Origin: Nitrospinaceae bacterium
Lineage (GTDB): Bacteria; Nitrospinota_A; UBA7883; JAJDBK01
DNA length: 40,099 bases
Assembly (NCBI GenBank): GCA_029261405.1
Contig: JAJDBK010000003.1
Span: 1 to 40,099 of the forward strand
Reading direction: 5' to 3'
Part shown: piece after piece, positions 8,625 to 16,521 of the stretch
Position numbering within the stretch: the first letter of the stretch is position 1
Layout of the letters: each line of letters starts with the position of its first letter
Notes under the pieces: model-generated
The model's database searches: none
Told to the model about the DNA's origin: nothing
The model's input: only the letters and a program-made list of their open reading frames with translations
Position numbers and translations under genes: made by a program

Positions 8625-10361
8625 TTAATCGACCTCCCTGAAACTTATGATGTAGGAGACAATGGCGTCTAGCTGTGGCTTCGAAAGTTTTATGTGCGAC
8701 ATGGAGTTTTGCTCGTAACCGAGACTTTCAGAGCTTTTGCCGGGAGATTTTATGTGGTTGCGGATCTCCGTTTCCGTGCGAACTTGCGCAATGTCGGTAA
8801 ACGATGGGCCAAAAGCCTCGTAAGTCTGATGGTGACAACCCATGCAATAATCGTTGAATACTGTTTCGCCATCCGATTTTGACGTATGGTAAGCTGGGCG
8901 TTCCAGCGATCTGCCCGGATAGGTTTTGTTGCGACCGTTATATTTGCCGACAGGTCGCTGGTAGGGCATGGTTTTTATCTTTTTAATGGTCGATGTATCG
9001 TAGACAACAACTGCTCCATCAACCCCTGGAATGGTCACAAGAGCGTATAGCCCGTTTTTTGTGAACTCCACATGCATCGCTTTTCTCCCCGCCATGGGAG
9101 TTATGTATCGAACTTTGGAAAAATCACTCTTATCAACAAGAACCACCTGCTCGCTCTCGGTGTCTATCCATAAATATGGAGTAGCGTAATGGGTTCGGAC
9201 AAAGAATCCGGCTCCCGGCAAGGGTATTTTCGCCACTTCTTTCAACTCATCAAGCGAGAGGATGGTGGCGTAAGGTTTCTTTATATGGTTGATGGTGGCG
9301 TAAAGTCTACCCCCATCCTTGTAGAAAGCCGCCGAGGCCAGATGCGGCAGTCCGCTTGTCGGCAGTTTTGCGACGATTTTTTCCATCTTGTAATCGTATA
9401 TATATAGATTGTCGGTCCCTCTTTTCGTACCGAGCAGATACGGTTTTTCGGGGCTGATCGAAAAATCCTCGAACGGCTCTGGAAGCGTTGCCTTTTTTAT
9501 CTTATATCCATTTTCGGGGAAGATAATCCATAACTCGGAAAGCTCCCTGAAAGAAACGACAAAGGCCTTTAACTCCGGCAGGGAGTAGAAACCTCCCACC
9601 TTCCCTGGCAGGGATATGGTTTTGATCGGCGCAAGGTCGGCGCTGTCGAAGAAGACTATATTTGCTGGGAGGTAGTTCGCCACCGCCACGATAGAGTCGT
9701 CGTGGGATACCGCTACAGACCTTGAGTTAATTCCGGCTTTTAACTTGCCGACAGTCGCCAGGGAGGGGATGTTGAACCATGTCACCAGCCCATCTCTCGA
9801 CACGGAATAGACATTTTCGAGGGAGTAGGAGAACTTCGGGCCACCGTGCACGTCGCCTACCTCAAACTTTGTAATCTTGTCGAGTTGCGGGCCGTTGAGG
9901 AGCGCGAGGCTTTTTGTGCCCCGTTCCATAACCAGGGTGACGGCTTCAAGGTCTGTGATTGCTTCTGCGTCTTTATGACGGGGCTTCATTTTTTTGACTG
10001 ATCGGCTTTGTAAAATATCCTTATCGGCCCATAAAAGCTGGCCTGGTTCTATCGGGGACTTTATATATTCGGTAATTTGCGAAATCTGATCTTTAGAAAG
10101 TTTGTTTTTATATGCGGGCATCCTGGAAGCGGGAAGCCCATCGCTTATAACTTTGGCGATCTTTCCCTTGACGGACCTTGAAAACATCTGAGGGATGAGA
10201 GGCGGAGCGGTCTGGCCCAACCGGTTGGGATGATGGCATTCGGAGCAATGTTTGATATAAAGATTGCGTCCCTGATTCTGGTCCTGATCCGCTTCTGCTG
10301 GAACCGCGTGGAGTGAGGAGATTATCGCCAACAACACGATTACAGACGCTTTATAAATCAT
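8625..10361 (-). CDS. nirN: NirN-like d1-propeller protein with a heme c domain at each end
   Basis: Canonical NirN is a periplasmic dihydro-heme d1 dehydrogenase that desaturates the precursor and passes heme d1 to NirS. Here the 578 residues contain a signal peptide (1-24), a cytochrome c domain with CSECH (39-43), a d1-binding propeller (about 125-475) and a second cytochrome c-like domain with CMGCH (506-510), followed by a plausible Met ligand in NSMSHIKLS. NirN from Pseudomonas has only the N-terminal heme c and is about 490 residues, so the C-terminal domain is an addition. The ATG has GAAGGA upstream. Lying between the nirS terminator and nirJ, it is probably expressed with nirJ and nirF. 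It could instead be a divergent NirS paralogue, but the context favours maturation. Confidence 0.82.
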   Translation of the reverse strand: MIYKASVIVLLAIISSLHAVPAEADQDQNQGRNLYIKHCSECHHPNRLGQTAPPLIPQMFSRSVKGKIAKVISDGLPASRMPAYKNKLSKDQISQITEYIKSPIEPGQLLWADKDILQSRSVKKMKPRHKDAEAITDLEAVTLVMERGTKSLALLNGPQLDKITKFEVGDVHGGPKFSYSLENVYSVSRDGLVTWFNIPSLATVGKLKAGINSRSVAVSHDDSIVAVANYLPANIVFFDSADLAPIKTISLPGKVGGFYSLPELKAFVVSFRELSELWIIFPENGYKIKKATLPEPFEDFSISPEKPYLLGTKRGTDNLYIYDYKMEKIVAKLPTSGLPHLASAAFYKDGGRLYATINHIKKPYATILSLDELKEVAKIPLPGAGFFVRTHYATPYLWIDTESEQVVLVDKSDFSKVRYITPMAGRKAMHVEFTKNGLYALVTIPGVDGAVVVYDTSTIKKIKTMPYQRPVGKYNGRNKTYPGRSLERPAYHTSKSDGETVFNDYCMGCHHQTYEAFGPSFTDIAQVRTETEIRNHIKSPGKSSESLGYEQNSMSHIKLSKPQLDAIVSYIISFREVD

Positions 10362-10379
10362 GCGTCCTTCGCCTTTCTA

Positions 10380-10417
10380 TAAAAAAAAAGTCCGGGCGCC
10401 TGTTAAGACGCCCGGAC
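10380..10417 (-). terminator. Rho-independent terminator after nirS
   Basis: Minus-strand hairpin with 9-bp arms GTCCGGGCG (10409-10417) and CGCCCGGAC (10390-10398), followed by nine T (10381-10389). It separates nirS from nirN by strand order, so nirNJF would receive only read-through or need its own promoter. Confidence 0.9.
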
Positions 10418-10433
10418 AGAATAACATACGCGA

Positions 10434-12032
10434 TCAGTAAATATCGCCCATCGTGTTGGTCACGTTGAACTTGCCAGTCGGAGTATGCAGACCTGTAATA
10501 CGGGTCTTGATCTTCCTGGTTTTGTCATCGATGATAACGATCTCACCCTTGATACTCCATATGGAAACCCATACTTCGGTACCTTGAGCGTTGTACTCCT
10601 GGTGGACTACACGAGCCTTCGGATCGGTGGTCAACTGAATGTAATCGATTTTACCCGGTTTGTTGATATCCATAACGCCAATGCTCTGGTGAGCCTTGAG
10701 GTCGGTGTTCAGGGTAAAATCCATCCAGAGGTTCTTGGAGTTCGGATGGGTTTTCAGGAAAAGGCTACCGGCGCCGCCAGCGGGTCCGACATCGCTAAGA
10801 TCGATGGAGCGAACAACTTTCCAGGCGCTTTTCGGGTGGCCTTCAGGATCGGTTCCCCATACGGAGATGAGTCCTTCACCAATATGAACTGTACCGTGAA
10901 CCGGGCCGAACTCAGGATCGGTCCAGTTGGCGCCACGACCCGGGTGAGGTTTCGTTCCGACATCAATGATGGCGACTCTTTTCCTCTCCTTGGTGTCGAT
11001 GACAACCATCTGGTCAACCATGTTGGCCGCAGGCATGAAATAACGGTGGGTGATATCCCAGCCGCCATCGTGAAGGAAGCGAGCCGCTTCAATCATGGTG
11101 ATTTTAAGGCTGTCTACGTTGGAGTAGTCAACCAGCCAGACGAAACCGGCTTCCTTGATATTCAGAACCCATTCCGGGCTGTAGTGGGAGGCGACGATAG
11201 CGGCCACGCGAGGCTCCGGATGGAATGTTCCGTCCAGGGTATAACCACGTGTGCTGACGACTTTCAGCGGCTCGAGTGTGGCGCCGTCAAGAACGACGAA
11301 GTGCGGAGGCCAGTAACAACCTACTACAGCCAGTTTGTCCTCGTAACCGTGGAACTTACTGGTATCAACAGAGCGGGCTTCCGAACATGTTCTGAGGGAG
11401 GCAACGATGGTCGGTTTTTTTGTCCAAAGGTCAATCATCTTGACTCTGCCGTCACGTCCGATGGAGAAGTAGTATCTTCCCGAAGCGGAGGAGCGGAGAA
11501 TATGAGTGGCGAACCCGGAATCGACACGACCGAACATTTTGTGGGTATCACCGTCATAGATGGCGATCTTGCCGGCGTCACGCTCGACAATACCCATGAA
11601 GTTTTTCCAGTTCAGGCTATGCTGAGGTTTGGTTGGTCGGTCAGCGACAGGAACCTGAACTTTCCAGCTCATTTTCATGTTACGCAGGGAAATCTCAGGC
11701 GGCGCAACAGGTTCTTGTTGGATGAACTTGGCCATCAGCATCATTTCATCCTTGGAAAGCTTATCGCTCCAGCCAGGCATTCCGCCAGGTGTACCTTCGT
11801 TGATGATCTCAAACAGGGTCTCTGTACCCATGTCGATGGTTTTCTTAGGCATGAGGTTAGGGCCTGTGGCGCCTTTCCTCAATGTCCCGTGACAACCGGT
11901 GCAATAGTTAAAGTAGGTTGCCGTGGATGCTTTCATCTCAGCGTCAGACATTTTCGGCGCTTTTGCAAGAGCCGATGATGTCATCAGGAAGACTGAGAAA
12001 AAGGCCAGGACAAGTATAGAACTTCTCTTCAT
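10434..12032 (-). CDS. nirS: Cytochrome cd1 nitrite reductase
   Basis: A periplasmic dissimilatory nitrite reductase that reduces nitrite to NO. The 532 residues include a signal peptide (1-23, ending SALA), a cytochrome c domain with CTGCH (44-48), and an eight-bladed d1 propeller. The d1 residues appear intact: proximal His177 in ATHILRSSASGRY, and the distal pair His321 (FLHDGG) and His363 (KPHPGRGANW), 42 residues apart as in the Pseudomonas enzyme. The C-terminus PTGKFNVTNTMGD is typical. The start chosen is ATG at 12032, where a signal peptide begins and a GGGGGG stretch precedes it; an upstream extension lacks both. A strong terminator follows, so it can be made in excess of nirNJF. 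Confidence 0.97.
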   Translation of the reverse strand: MKRSSILVLAFFSVFLMTSSALAKAPKMSDAEMKASTATYFNYCTGCHGTLRKGATGPNLMPKKTIDMGTETLFEIINEGTPGGMPGWSDKLSKDEMMLMAKFIQQEPVAPPEISLRNMKMSWKVQVPVADRPTKPQHSLNWKNFMGIVERDAGKIAIYDGDTHKMFGRVDSGFATHILRSSASGRYYFSIGRDGRVKMIDLWTKKPTIVASLRTCSEARSVDTSKFHGYEDKLAVVGCYWPPHFVVLDGATLEPLKVVSTRGYTLDGTFHPEPRVAAIVASHYSPEWVLNIKEAGFVWLVDYSNVDSLKITMIEAARFLHDGGWDITHRYFMPAANMVDQMVVIDTKERKRVAIIDVGTKPHPGRGANWTDPEFGPVHGTVHIGEGLISVWGTDPEGHPKSAWKVVRSIDLSDVGPAGGAGSLFLKTHPNSKNLWMDFTLNTDLKAHQSIGVMDINKPGKIDYIQLTTDPKARVVHQEYNAQGTEVWVSIWSIKGEIVIIDDKTRKIKTRITGLHTPTGKFNVTNTMGDIY

Positions 12033-12186
12033 AATAGCTGTACCCCCCAAATCCTTTAAAAAATTTGTGAACATTATGGTCAAAACCGCAAAAACGCCCT
12101 TCAAACGTTTTCTCAAGACCACTTTTAACGATACAATCTATACCAACCTTAATTCCCGGCGCAACAGTTTTTTTTGTTGCATTTCA

Positions 12187-12267
12187 TTAATATATCGAGG
12201 TAACAAAATCGCAAAATGAACGGAACGTTATGTATAATTTGAGGGAAACGTCAATATTTACTTGCAT
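12187..12267 (-). CDS. Possible 26-residue leader peptide upstream of nirS
   Basis: A minus-strand ORF beginning MQVNIDVSLKLY with GAAAGGAGGA ten bases before its ATG, the best ribosome-binding sequence in this leader. It ends about 155 bases before nirS. The first dozen residues have an alternating beta-strand pattern reminiscent of MoaD/ThiS starts, but the ORF is far too short for that fold. It may be a regulatory leader, a remnant or chance. Confidence 0.25.
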   Translation of the reverse strand: MQVNIDVSLKLYITFRSFCDFVTSIY

Positions 12268-12407
12268 GGCGCTCTTTCCTCCTTTCTATATAGGGCTTTT
12301 TACGCTGAATCGCTTAAACCAGGCGGTGTCACTTCAGAGAAATTGCCGAATAACCAGCTTGTGATAAGCTGTGGAACCTTTTAACAAATGGTTTGGAGTT
12401 GACTTAA

Positions 12408-12716
12408 GTGAGATTTGTTAAACGCGCGACTCTCCCGGTCATAATGATTTGCCTGATTTTGGTGGCGGGCGATATAGCGCAGGCCGGAGAGGTCGAACTG
12501 CGGGAAAAATGGTCCCAGCTTGTAGCGGGCATCAGAATTGGCGAATGCGCGGATGAAGATAAGAGACTGGTGCTTAAAAAGCTCAACTATGCGGCTGTTC
12601 TTATCATGCACAACGAAATTGATGAGGCGTTGACAGTCATGGAGAGGGCAAAAGACGCCTCGAAATCGGCCAGTTGCGCCATAGCGATCAAAAACGGGAT
12701 GAGCCCGTCCGAATGA
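12408..12716 (+). CDS. Small exported protein of unknown function
   Basis: 102 residues. GTG start with GGAG eight bases upstream. A signal peptide (about 1-24, ending AQAG) is followed by a short helical domain that contains two Cys (in GECAD and SASCAIA) and could be disulfide-bonded in the periplasm. Not recognised. It is followed 54 bases later by another exported unknown, and the pair is transcribed away from nirS, ending at the terminator at 13361-13410. Confidence 0.65.
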   Translation: MRFVKRATLPVIMICLILVAGDIAQAGEVELREKWSQLVAGIRIGECADEDKRLVLKKLNYAAVLIMHNEIDEALTVMERAKDASKSASCAIAIKNGMSPSE

Positions 12717-12770
12717 CGGATTGTCGGCAACGGTTCCAATCCAAAATATATAACCAGACTGGAGATTGTC

Positions 12771-13295
12771 TTGAGAACAGGGATATTTTTTCTTTTTATA
12801 ATTCTTTTTGCGGCGCCTGTGTTCGCAGGGACCGATCTTACCAATGCGGATATTGATGGTTTCCGACTGGGGCAGACCCTGGAGGAGGTGAAAACTCTTC
12901 ATCCGAAAATGAGGATCAAAGAGATCAAACCCGATGGCGATATGATAATGGGGTACCTCTCAAGCGTTAATGGGGTGGCCTTGAGCTTTGCGTCAGATAA
13001 GTTCGGGAAAGTCCTGTTCAGCATTCAGAAAGTTGTGATGTACAGGGAGAAACCGAACGTTGAGGTAGTGTACGGTCCGATTCTGAAAAAATATGGCACT
13101 CCCGATTACGGTGGCAGGCAGATGCTTCATGTGGCGTCGTGCTGGGGGAAGTGTTTTGGAAATCACACCAGCCTGGAGTTCAAACTGAAGGTCATGAGTA
13201 TGGGGAAAGGCGGCTACCCGATGTCCCTCACGCTTGTGGACAAGGAGCTTCAGACCAAAAACCGGCGGATGTTTCTGGACAATCGCACAAAGTAA
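12771..13295 (+). CDS. Exported protein of unknown function
   Basis: 174 residues. TTG start with GGAG six bases before it. A clear signal peptide (1-19, ending VFAG) precedes a globular part opening with DIDGFRLGQTLEEVK, a pattern seen in small periplasmic proteins where a short helix follows a G-x-S/T-x-x-E motif. A CWGKCFGN segment (about 123-130) supplies a CxxxC pair. No enzymatic signature is visible. Probably co-transcribed with the gene at 12408. Confidence 0.7.
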   Translation: MRTGIFFLFIILFAAPVFAGTDLTNADIDGFRLGQTLEEVKTLHPKMRIKEIKPDGDMIMGYLSSVNGVALSFASDKFGKVLFSIQKVVMYREKPNVEVVYGPILKKYGTPDYGGRQMLHVASCWGKCFGNHTSLEFKLKVMSMGKGGYPMSLTLVDKELQTKNRRMFLDNRTK

Positions 13296-13360
13296 ATTAA
13301 CCTTTCCACCTGCTGGCGCTTCTCGTCTGCGGGCGCCCTGTGTCCTGCGCCGCTCTCTGC

Positions 13361-13410
13361 CTGACCGACCTGATTCCTATTCCGGAAGGAACTGGTCGGT
13401 CAGTTTTTTT
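13361..13410 (+). terminator. Rho-independent terminator after the two exported unknowns
   Basis: Perfect 10-bp arms CTGACCGACC (13361-13370) and GGTCGGTCAG (13394-13403) followed by seven T. The loop itself is partly self-complementary (TTCC/GGAA). It insulates the downstream NO reductase-like operon. Confidence 0.9.
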
Positions 13411-13509
13411 ACGAATTGTTAACGCCTATACTCCAAAACCGCTCTTTTTCCGTAATAGATCCCTTAAACTCAATTATTTGTTAACGGAATGACGCACGCT
13501 GGAGAGCAA

Positions 13510-13549
13510 GTGGAGAGTTTTTGATCATTATGTGGAGAGTTTTTGATCA
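13510..13549 (+). repeat. Pair of 18-bp direct repeats upstream of the heme-copper operon
   Basis: GTGGAGAGTTTTTGATCA occurs identically at 13510-13527 and 13532-13549. The period is 22 bp, about two helical turns, so bound proteins would lie on the same DNA face. Each copy contains the palindrome TGATCA. They lie about 145-185 bases before the predicted sigma-54 start, a typical distance for an enhancer-binding activator. Confidence 0.85.
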
Positions 13550-13576
13550 GTTTTGTGAAATATGTTGGATAAGGTG

Positions 13577-13605
13577 TTGACAGTCAATATCACGTCATTT
13601 ATCCT
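13577..13605 (+). promoter_or_regulatory. Alternative sigma-70-type promoter
   Basis: TTGACA (13577-13582), a 17-base spacer, then TATCCT (13600-13605). The -35 lies within the small palindrome TTGAC-A-GTCAA. It would give a leader of about 150 bases. It competes with the sigma-54 candidate downstream; only one may be used. Confidence 0.4.
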
Positions 13606-13666
13606 AATCCGCAATGAGCAGACCTTTGTCCACTCTTTTCGGGTGGGTGGGAAGGAATGCTCTTGG

Positions 13667-13682
13667 TGGCAAGAAAATTGCT
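13667..13682 (+). promoter_or_regulatory. Sigma-54 (RpoN) -24/-12 promoter
   Basis: TGGCAAGAAAATTGCT matches the consensus TGGCACG-N4-TTGCW at every fixed position but one, with the GG and GC elements correctly spaced. Transcription would begin near 13693, about 70 bases before the first gene. Sigma-54 promoters require an enhancer-binding ATPase, and the paired repeats at 13510-13549 are the natural candidate site. Confidence 0.65.
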
Positions 13683-13763
13683 TTAACTTCGGGCGGCCAT
13701 GTTCGGTCCGTCTGAAAAGGTTTCAACATTACTGGTAACTTAAAACACCCGGGGGGGACGCGT

Positions 13764-14393
13764 ATGAGCGACAACGACAAAGAAAAGAGCGGCAAAAAAG
13801 TATCGTATTGGGAAGTATTCATGGATGACATCTTCCTGTTATTTTTCCTGAGCATAGCTATTCTGTATATCTCCTATACGGTTTGGGGACTCATGGAGCT
13901 TGGCACAGCCAAACCTTCACCTCTTCTTTCGCCGTCTGTAGCGTCCGCTGAAGCGCCAGCGGCGGCTGTAGCGAAAAACTACTGGGCCGACTGGGCCAAA
14001 GGTAAAGCTCAGGGTCCGATGCCTGACTGTAATGTAAACGTTCTTGCCCTCGGCGGTGACGACATTCTGCAGGCTACCGTCGATATCTACTGTGGAGTTA
14101 AACCGGGTAGTTACACTTCCAAGATCAACCCGGCGGTCATGGATATTTACAATGCCAAAGGCGACACATATCCAGATGGAAAAACCGGAGTTCTCATATT
14201 CGAAGATATCGGAGTTGTCTTTTCCACAGATCATAAAGGCGGACAGCCGATATATGACGTTCTGACCATCAAGGAAGAAAAATCGATCGCTTCAAGCGAG
14301 GCTGGGCACCCGTTAAATCCGAAGACTTGCGAAAAATGCCACGCAACATTTGACGGCGTATGTGTGGGTTACGTTTGCGGAAACAGATTCTGA
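13764..14393 (+). CDS. Membrane-anchored protein with one C-terminal heme c motif, heme-copper enzyme subunit
   Basis: 209 residues. A cytoplasmic N-terminus with Lys/Asp, one transmembrane helix (about 22-45), an Ala/Pro linker, then a periplasmic domain (about 75-209). The only heme motif, CEKCH (189-193), lies just 16 residues from the C-terminus, so the usual cytochrome c fold with a downstream Met ligand cannot follow it. Cys200 and Cys205 and earlier Cys89 and Cys110 could form disulfides. By position (first of four genes, GGGGGGG ribosome-binding site) it is probably an electron-entry or accessory subunit of the heme-copper enzyme, like NorC or a cytochrome c subunit in role though not clearly in fold. 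Confidence 0.7.
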   Translation: MSDNDKEKSGKKVSYWEVFMDDIFLLFFLSIAILYISYTVWGLMELGTAKPSPLLSPSVASAEAPAAAVAKNYWADWAKGKAQGPMPDCNVNVLALGGDDILQATVDIYCGVKPGSYTSKINPAVMDIYNAKGDTYPDGKTGVLIFEDIGVVFSTDHKGGQPIYDVLTIKEEKSIASSEAGHPLNPKTCEKCHATFDGVCVGYVCGNRF

Positions 14394-14435
14394 TAACTAT
14401 ATCGACTGCTCAAGTATAAAGGAGGATTAATCGAA

Positions 14436-14963
14436 ATGAGCGTAACTGCGCCGCAACCAGGTTTCTTTGATCAACCTCTTCATAAAGAAGAGAAGATCTG
14501 GATAGCCCTGGCGTTCGTATGGTGTATTTTTATCACGGTTGCAATGCCCTGGTGGCATATTGCAGGAAATCAGAACTCATCCAGCGAGTTCTACAAAATT
14601 TCCGGTGAGCATTTTTCCACCATAGTAGATGATTTTATCGCCAAGAATAAAACCGGTGAAGAGGCTGGCATTCCAGTAGTGTCCCCTCCCCCTGGTAGCG
14701 ACATTTTCCTGAGGGGCCAACAGTGGGCCTGGGATCCTATTCTTGACCTGAAGGTTAACGAAACTTACCGATTGCACCTGTCTTCAATCGACGTTTTGCA
14801 CGGCATGTCGATCCATCCGATCAACATGAACTTTGAGGCGGTTCCCGGCTGGGATTACGTCCTGACTATCACACCGACCACTAGTGGTGATTTCCGAATT
14901 ATCTGCAACGAGTTTTGCGGAGTGGATCACCACAACATGATCGGTAAAATAATCGTTAAGTAG
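14436..14963 (+). CDS. CuA-containing subunit II of a heme-copper NO reductase-type enzyme
   Basis: 175 residues. One transmembrane helix (about 22-40) and a periplasmic cupredoxin domain. The CuA site is complete: His122 in DVLHGMSI, and Cys157-x-Glu159-x-Cys161-G-x-x-His165-x-x-Met168. It therefore accepts electrons from a soluble cytochrome c or cupredoxin and passes them to subunit I. Having a single transmembrane helix and this short length is like B-family (ba3-type) subunit II rather than the two-helix A-type. AAGGAGG precedes the ATG. Subunit I starts 13 bases after its stop. Confidence 0.88.
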   Translation: MSVTAPQPGFFDQPLHKEEKIWIALAFVWCIFITVAMPWWHIAGNQNSSSEFYKISGEHFSTIVDDFIAKNKTGEEAGIPVVSPPPGSDIFLRGQQWAWDPILDLKVNETYRLHLSSIDVLHGMSIHPINMNFEAVPGWDYVLTITPTTSGDFRIICNEFCGVDHHNMIGKIIVK

Positions 14964-14976
14964 GAGAGGGGGGAAA

Positions 14977-16497
14977 ATGGCCGCGAAATCTGAAAAATTC
15001 AGAACGTGTCCGACAACCGGGTTCAAAATACATGGCCCGGCGGAGACTCTGATTCAAATAAACGCTGTCACCGCGATAGTGTTTCTGCTGGTCGGGGGCA
15101 TCATTGGCCTCGCCTTGGCTTTGACAAGGTGGCAGGCGATACATCTGCTGAATGATACACTTTTTTACCGCCTTCTCTCCTTGCACGGCATTGCAATGCT
15201 GGTTGCGTGGATCATCTTCTTTGAGATGGCGATTCTCTATTTTGCCAGCGCGGTAGTGCTTAGCGCGCGGCTGGCTGTGCCGTGGCTCGGATGGTTGCAA
15301 TACCTGCTGATGCTCGTTGGTGGCGCCATCGTCGCTGTACAGATCCTTCTGGGCAACGCCGATGTCATGTTTACATCGTATGTTCCGCTACAGGCGCATC
15401 ATCTCTATTATCTTGGCATTATCCTCTTCGCTGTCGGCGCTATCTTGGGTTGCGTAGTCTTCTTCGCCACCGTGGTAGCCGCTAAAACCGAAGGCGCGCA
15501 TACCGGCTATCTGCCGCTTGTCACCTTCGGCGCCGCCGCCGCCGCGATCATTGCCATTGGTACACTCTCTCACGGCGCTATCGTTTTCATCCCGACATGG
15601 CTCTGGGCCGCCGGGCTGGTTCCGATGATGGACGTAGAGGTTTACAGGCTCATCTTCTGGGGCTTCGGACACTCTTCGCAACAGATCAACGTCTGCGCGA
15701 TGGTTGCCGTATGGTACCTGCTTGGAACATTGACAGTCGGCTCAGTTCCCTTGAACGAGAAGGTCTGTAGGTCCGCGTTTGTTCTGTACATCCTCTTCAT
15801 CAACATAGCTTCCGAGCATCATCTCCTGGTTGACCCGGGCCTTTCGGCCGCTCACAAAACCTGGAACACTGGTTACTTCATGCACCTTGCCGTGCTCGCC
15901 AGTATGATTCACGCTTTCTCGATCCCGGCCGCTGTTGAGGTTGCCTTAAGGAAGAAAGGCTATACTAAAGGCGCATTTGAATGGCTCAAGAAGGCTCCCT
16001 GGGGTAACCCGGGATGGTCCGCTCTGGTTCTCTCTCTCATCGGATTTGGTTTCCTTGGCGGAATTACCGGTGTTGTTTACGGAACTGAGCAGATCAACAT
16101 CATCGCCCATAACAACCTGAGAATTCCTGGTCACTTTCACGCTACCGTGGTCTGCGGAACTACTCTTGCCTTTATGGGTATCACCTACTATGTACTGCCT
16201 CTCATCTTCAGAAGAGAAGTGGCCTTCCCACAGCTTGCGAAAATTCAGCCTTATCTGTTCGGTATCGGCATGATGGTCTTCTCGACCGCCATGATGTTCG
16301 CCGGTGGATTTGGTGTATCTCGCAGAAGCTGGGACATGAACGGTGTTGAGTCGGCTTTCGCTGTAGATTTCGGCCCTGTCGTTGATATCGCTCTTGCCAT
16401 TATGGGCATTGGCGCTCTTGTCGGCGCAATTGGTGGCGCATTGTACTGCGTAATTGCCGTGGCTACACTGCTCATCGGCAAGAAAATTAACGCATAA
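14977..16497 (+). CDS. Heme-copper enzyme catalytic subunit I lacking the crosslinked Tyr (candidate eNOR/sNOR-type NO reductase)
   Basis: 506 residues with about 13 transmembrane helices. Metal ligands are visible: His70 (SLHGIAM) and His388 for the low-spin heme, His386 (PGHFH) for the high-spin heme, and His232, His281 and His282 for CuB. Oxygen reductases of the A and B families carry Tyr four residues after the first CuB His (HPEVY); here the sequence is HSSQQ, with Gln236 in that place. Loss of this Tyr together with retention of a CuA subunit II is what separates the eNOR/sNOR-type NO reductases from oxygen reductases; cNOR instead pairs with a cytochrome c and has Glu residues. The function (2 NO to N2O) is inferred from this and from nirS nearby. 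GGAGAGGGGG precedes the ATG. Confidence 0.82.
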   Translation: MAAKSEKFRTCPTTGFKIHGPAETLIQINAVTAIVFLLVGGIIGLALALTRWQAIHLLNDTLFYRLLSLHGIAMLVAWIIFFEMAILYFASAVVLSARLAVPWLGWLQYLLMLVGGAIVAVQILLGNADVMFTSYVPLQAHHLYYLGIILFAVGAILGCVVFFATVVAAKTEGAHTGYLPLVTFGAAAAAIIAIGTLSHGAIVFIPTWLWAAGLVPMMDVEVYRLIFWGFGHSSQQINVCAMVAVWYLLGTLTVGSVPLNEKVCRSAFVLYILFINIASEHHLLVDPGLSAAHKTWNTGYFMHLAVLASMIHAFSIPAAVEVALRKKGYTKGAFEWLKKAPWGNPGWSALVLSLIGFGFLGGITGVVYGTEQINIIAHNNLRIPGHFHATVVCGTTLAFMGITYYVLPLIFRREVAFPQLAKIQPYLFGIGMMVFSTAMMFAGGFGVSRRSWDMNGVESAFAVDFGPVVDIALAIMGIGALVGAIGGALYCVIAVATLLIGKKINA

Positions 16498-16521
16498 CCT
16501 GACGACAAGGAAAGGATTATT

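Noticed and set aside
10485-11978. A 497-codon open frame on the plus strand opposite nirS
   Set aside because: It is wholly antisense to nirS, whose protein matches cytochrome cd1 along its length; the plus-strand translation has no recognisable features. It is an artefact of codon usage.
13510-13587. FNR/DNR-type box (TTGAT-N4-ATCAA) before the NO reductase-like operon
   Set aside because: Only half-sites occur: the TTGAT in each repeat has no properly spaced partner, and TTGAC-A-GTCAA has a one-base centre instead of four.
14977-16497. Ordinary ba3 or cbb3 oxygen reductase subunit I
   Set aside because: The active-site Tyr position four residues after the CuB His is Gln, and the C-family helix VII Tyr arrangement is not seen either.
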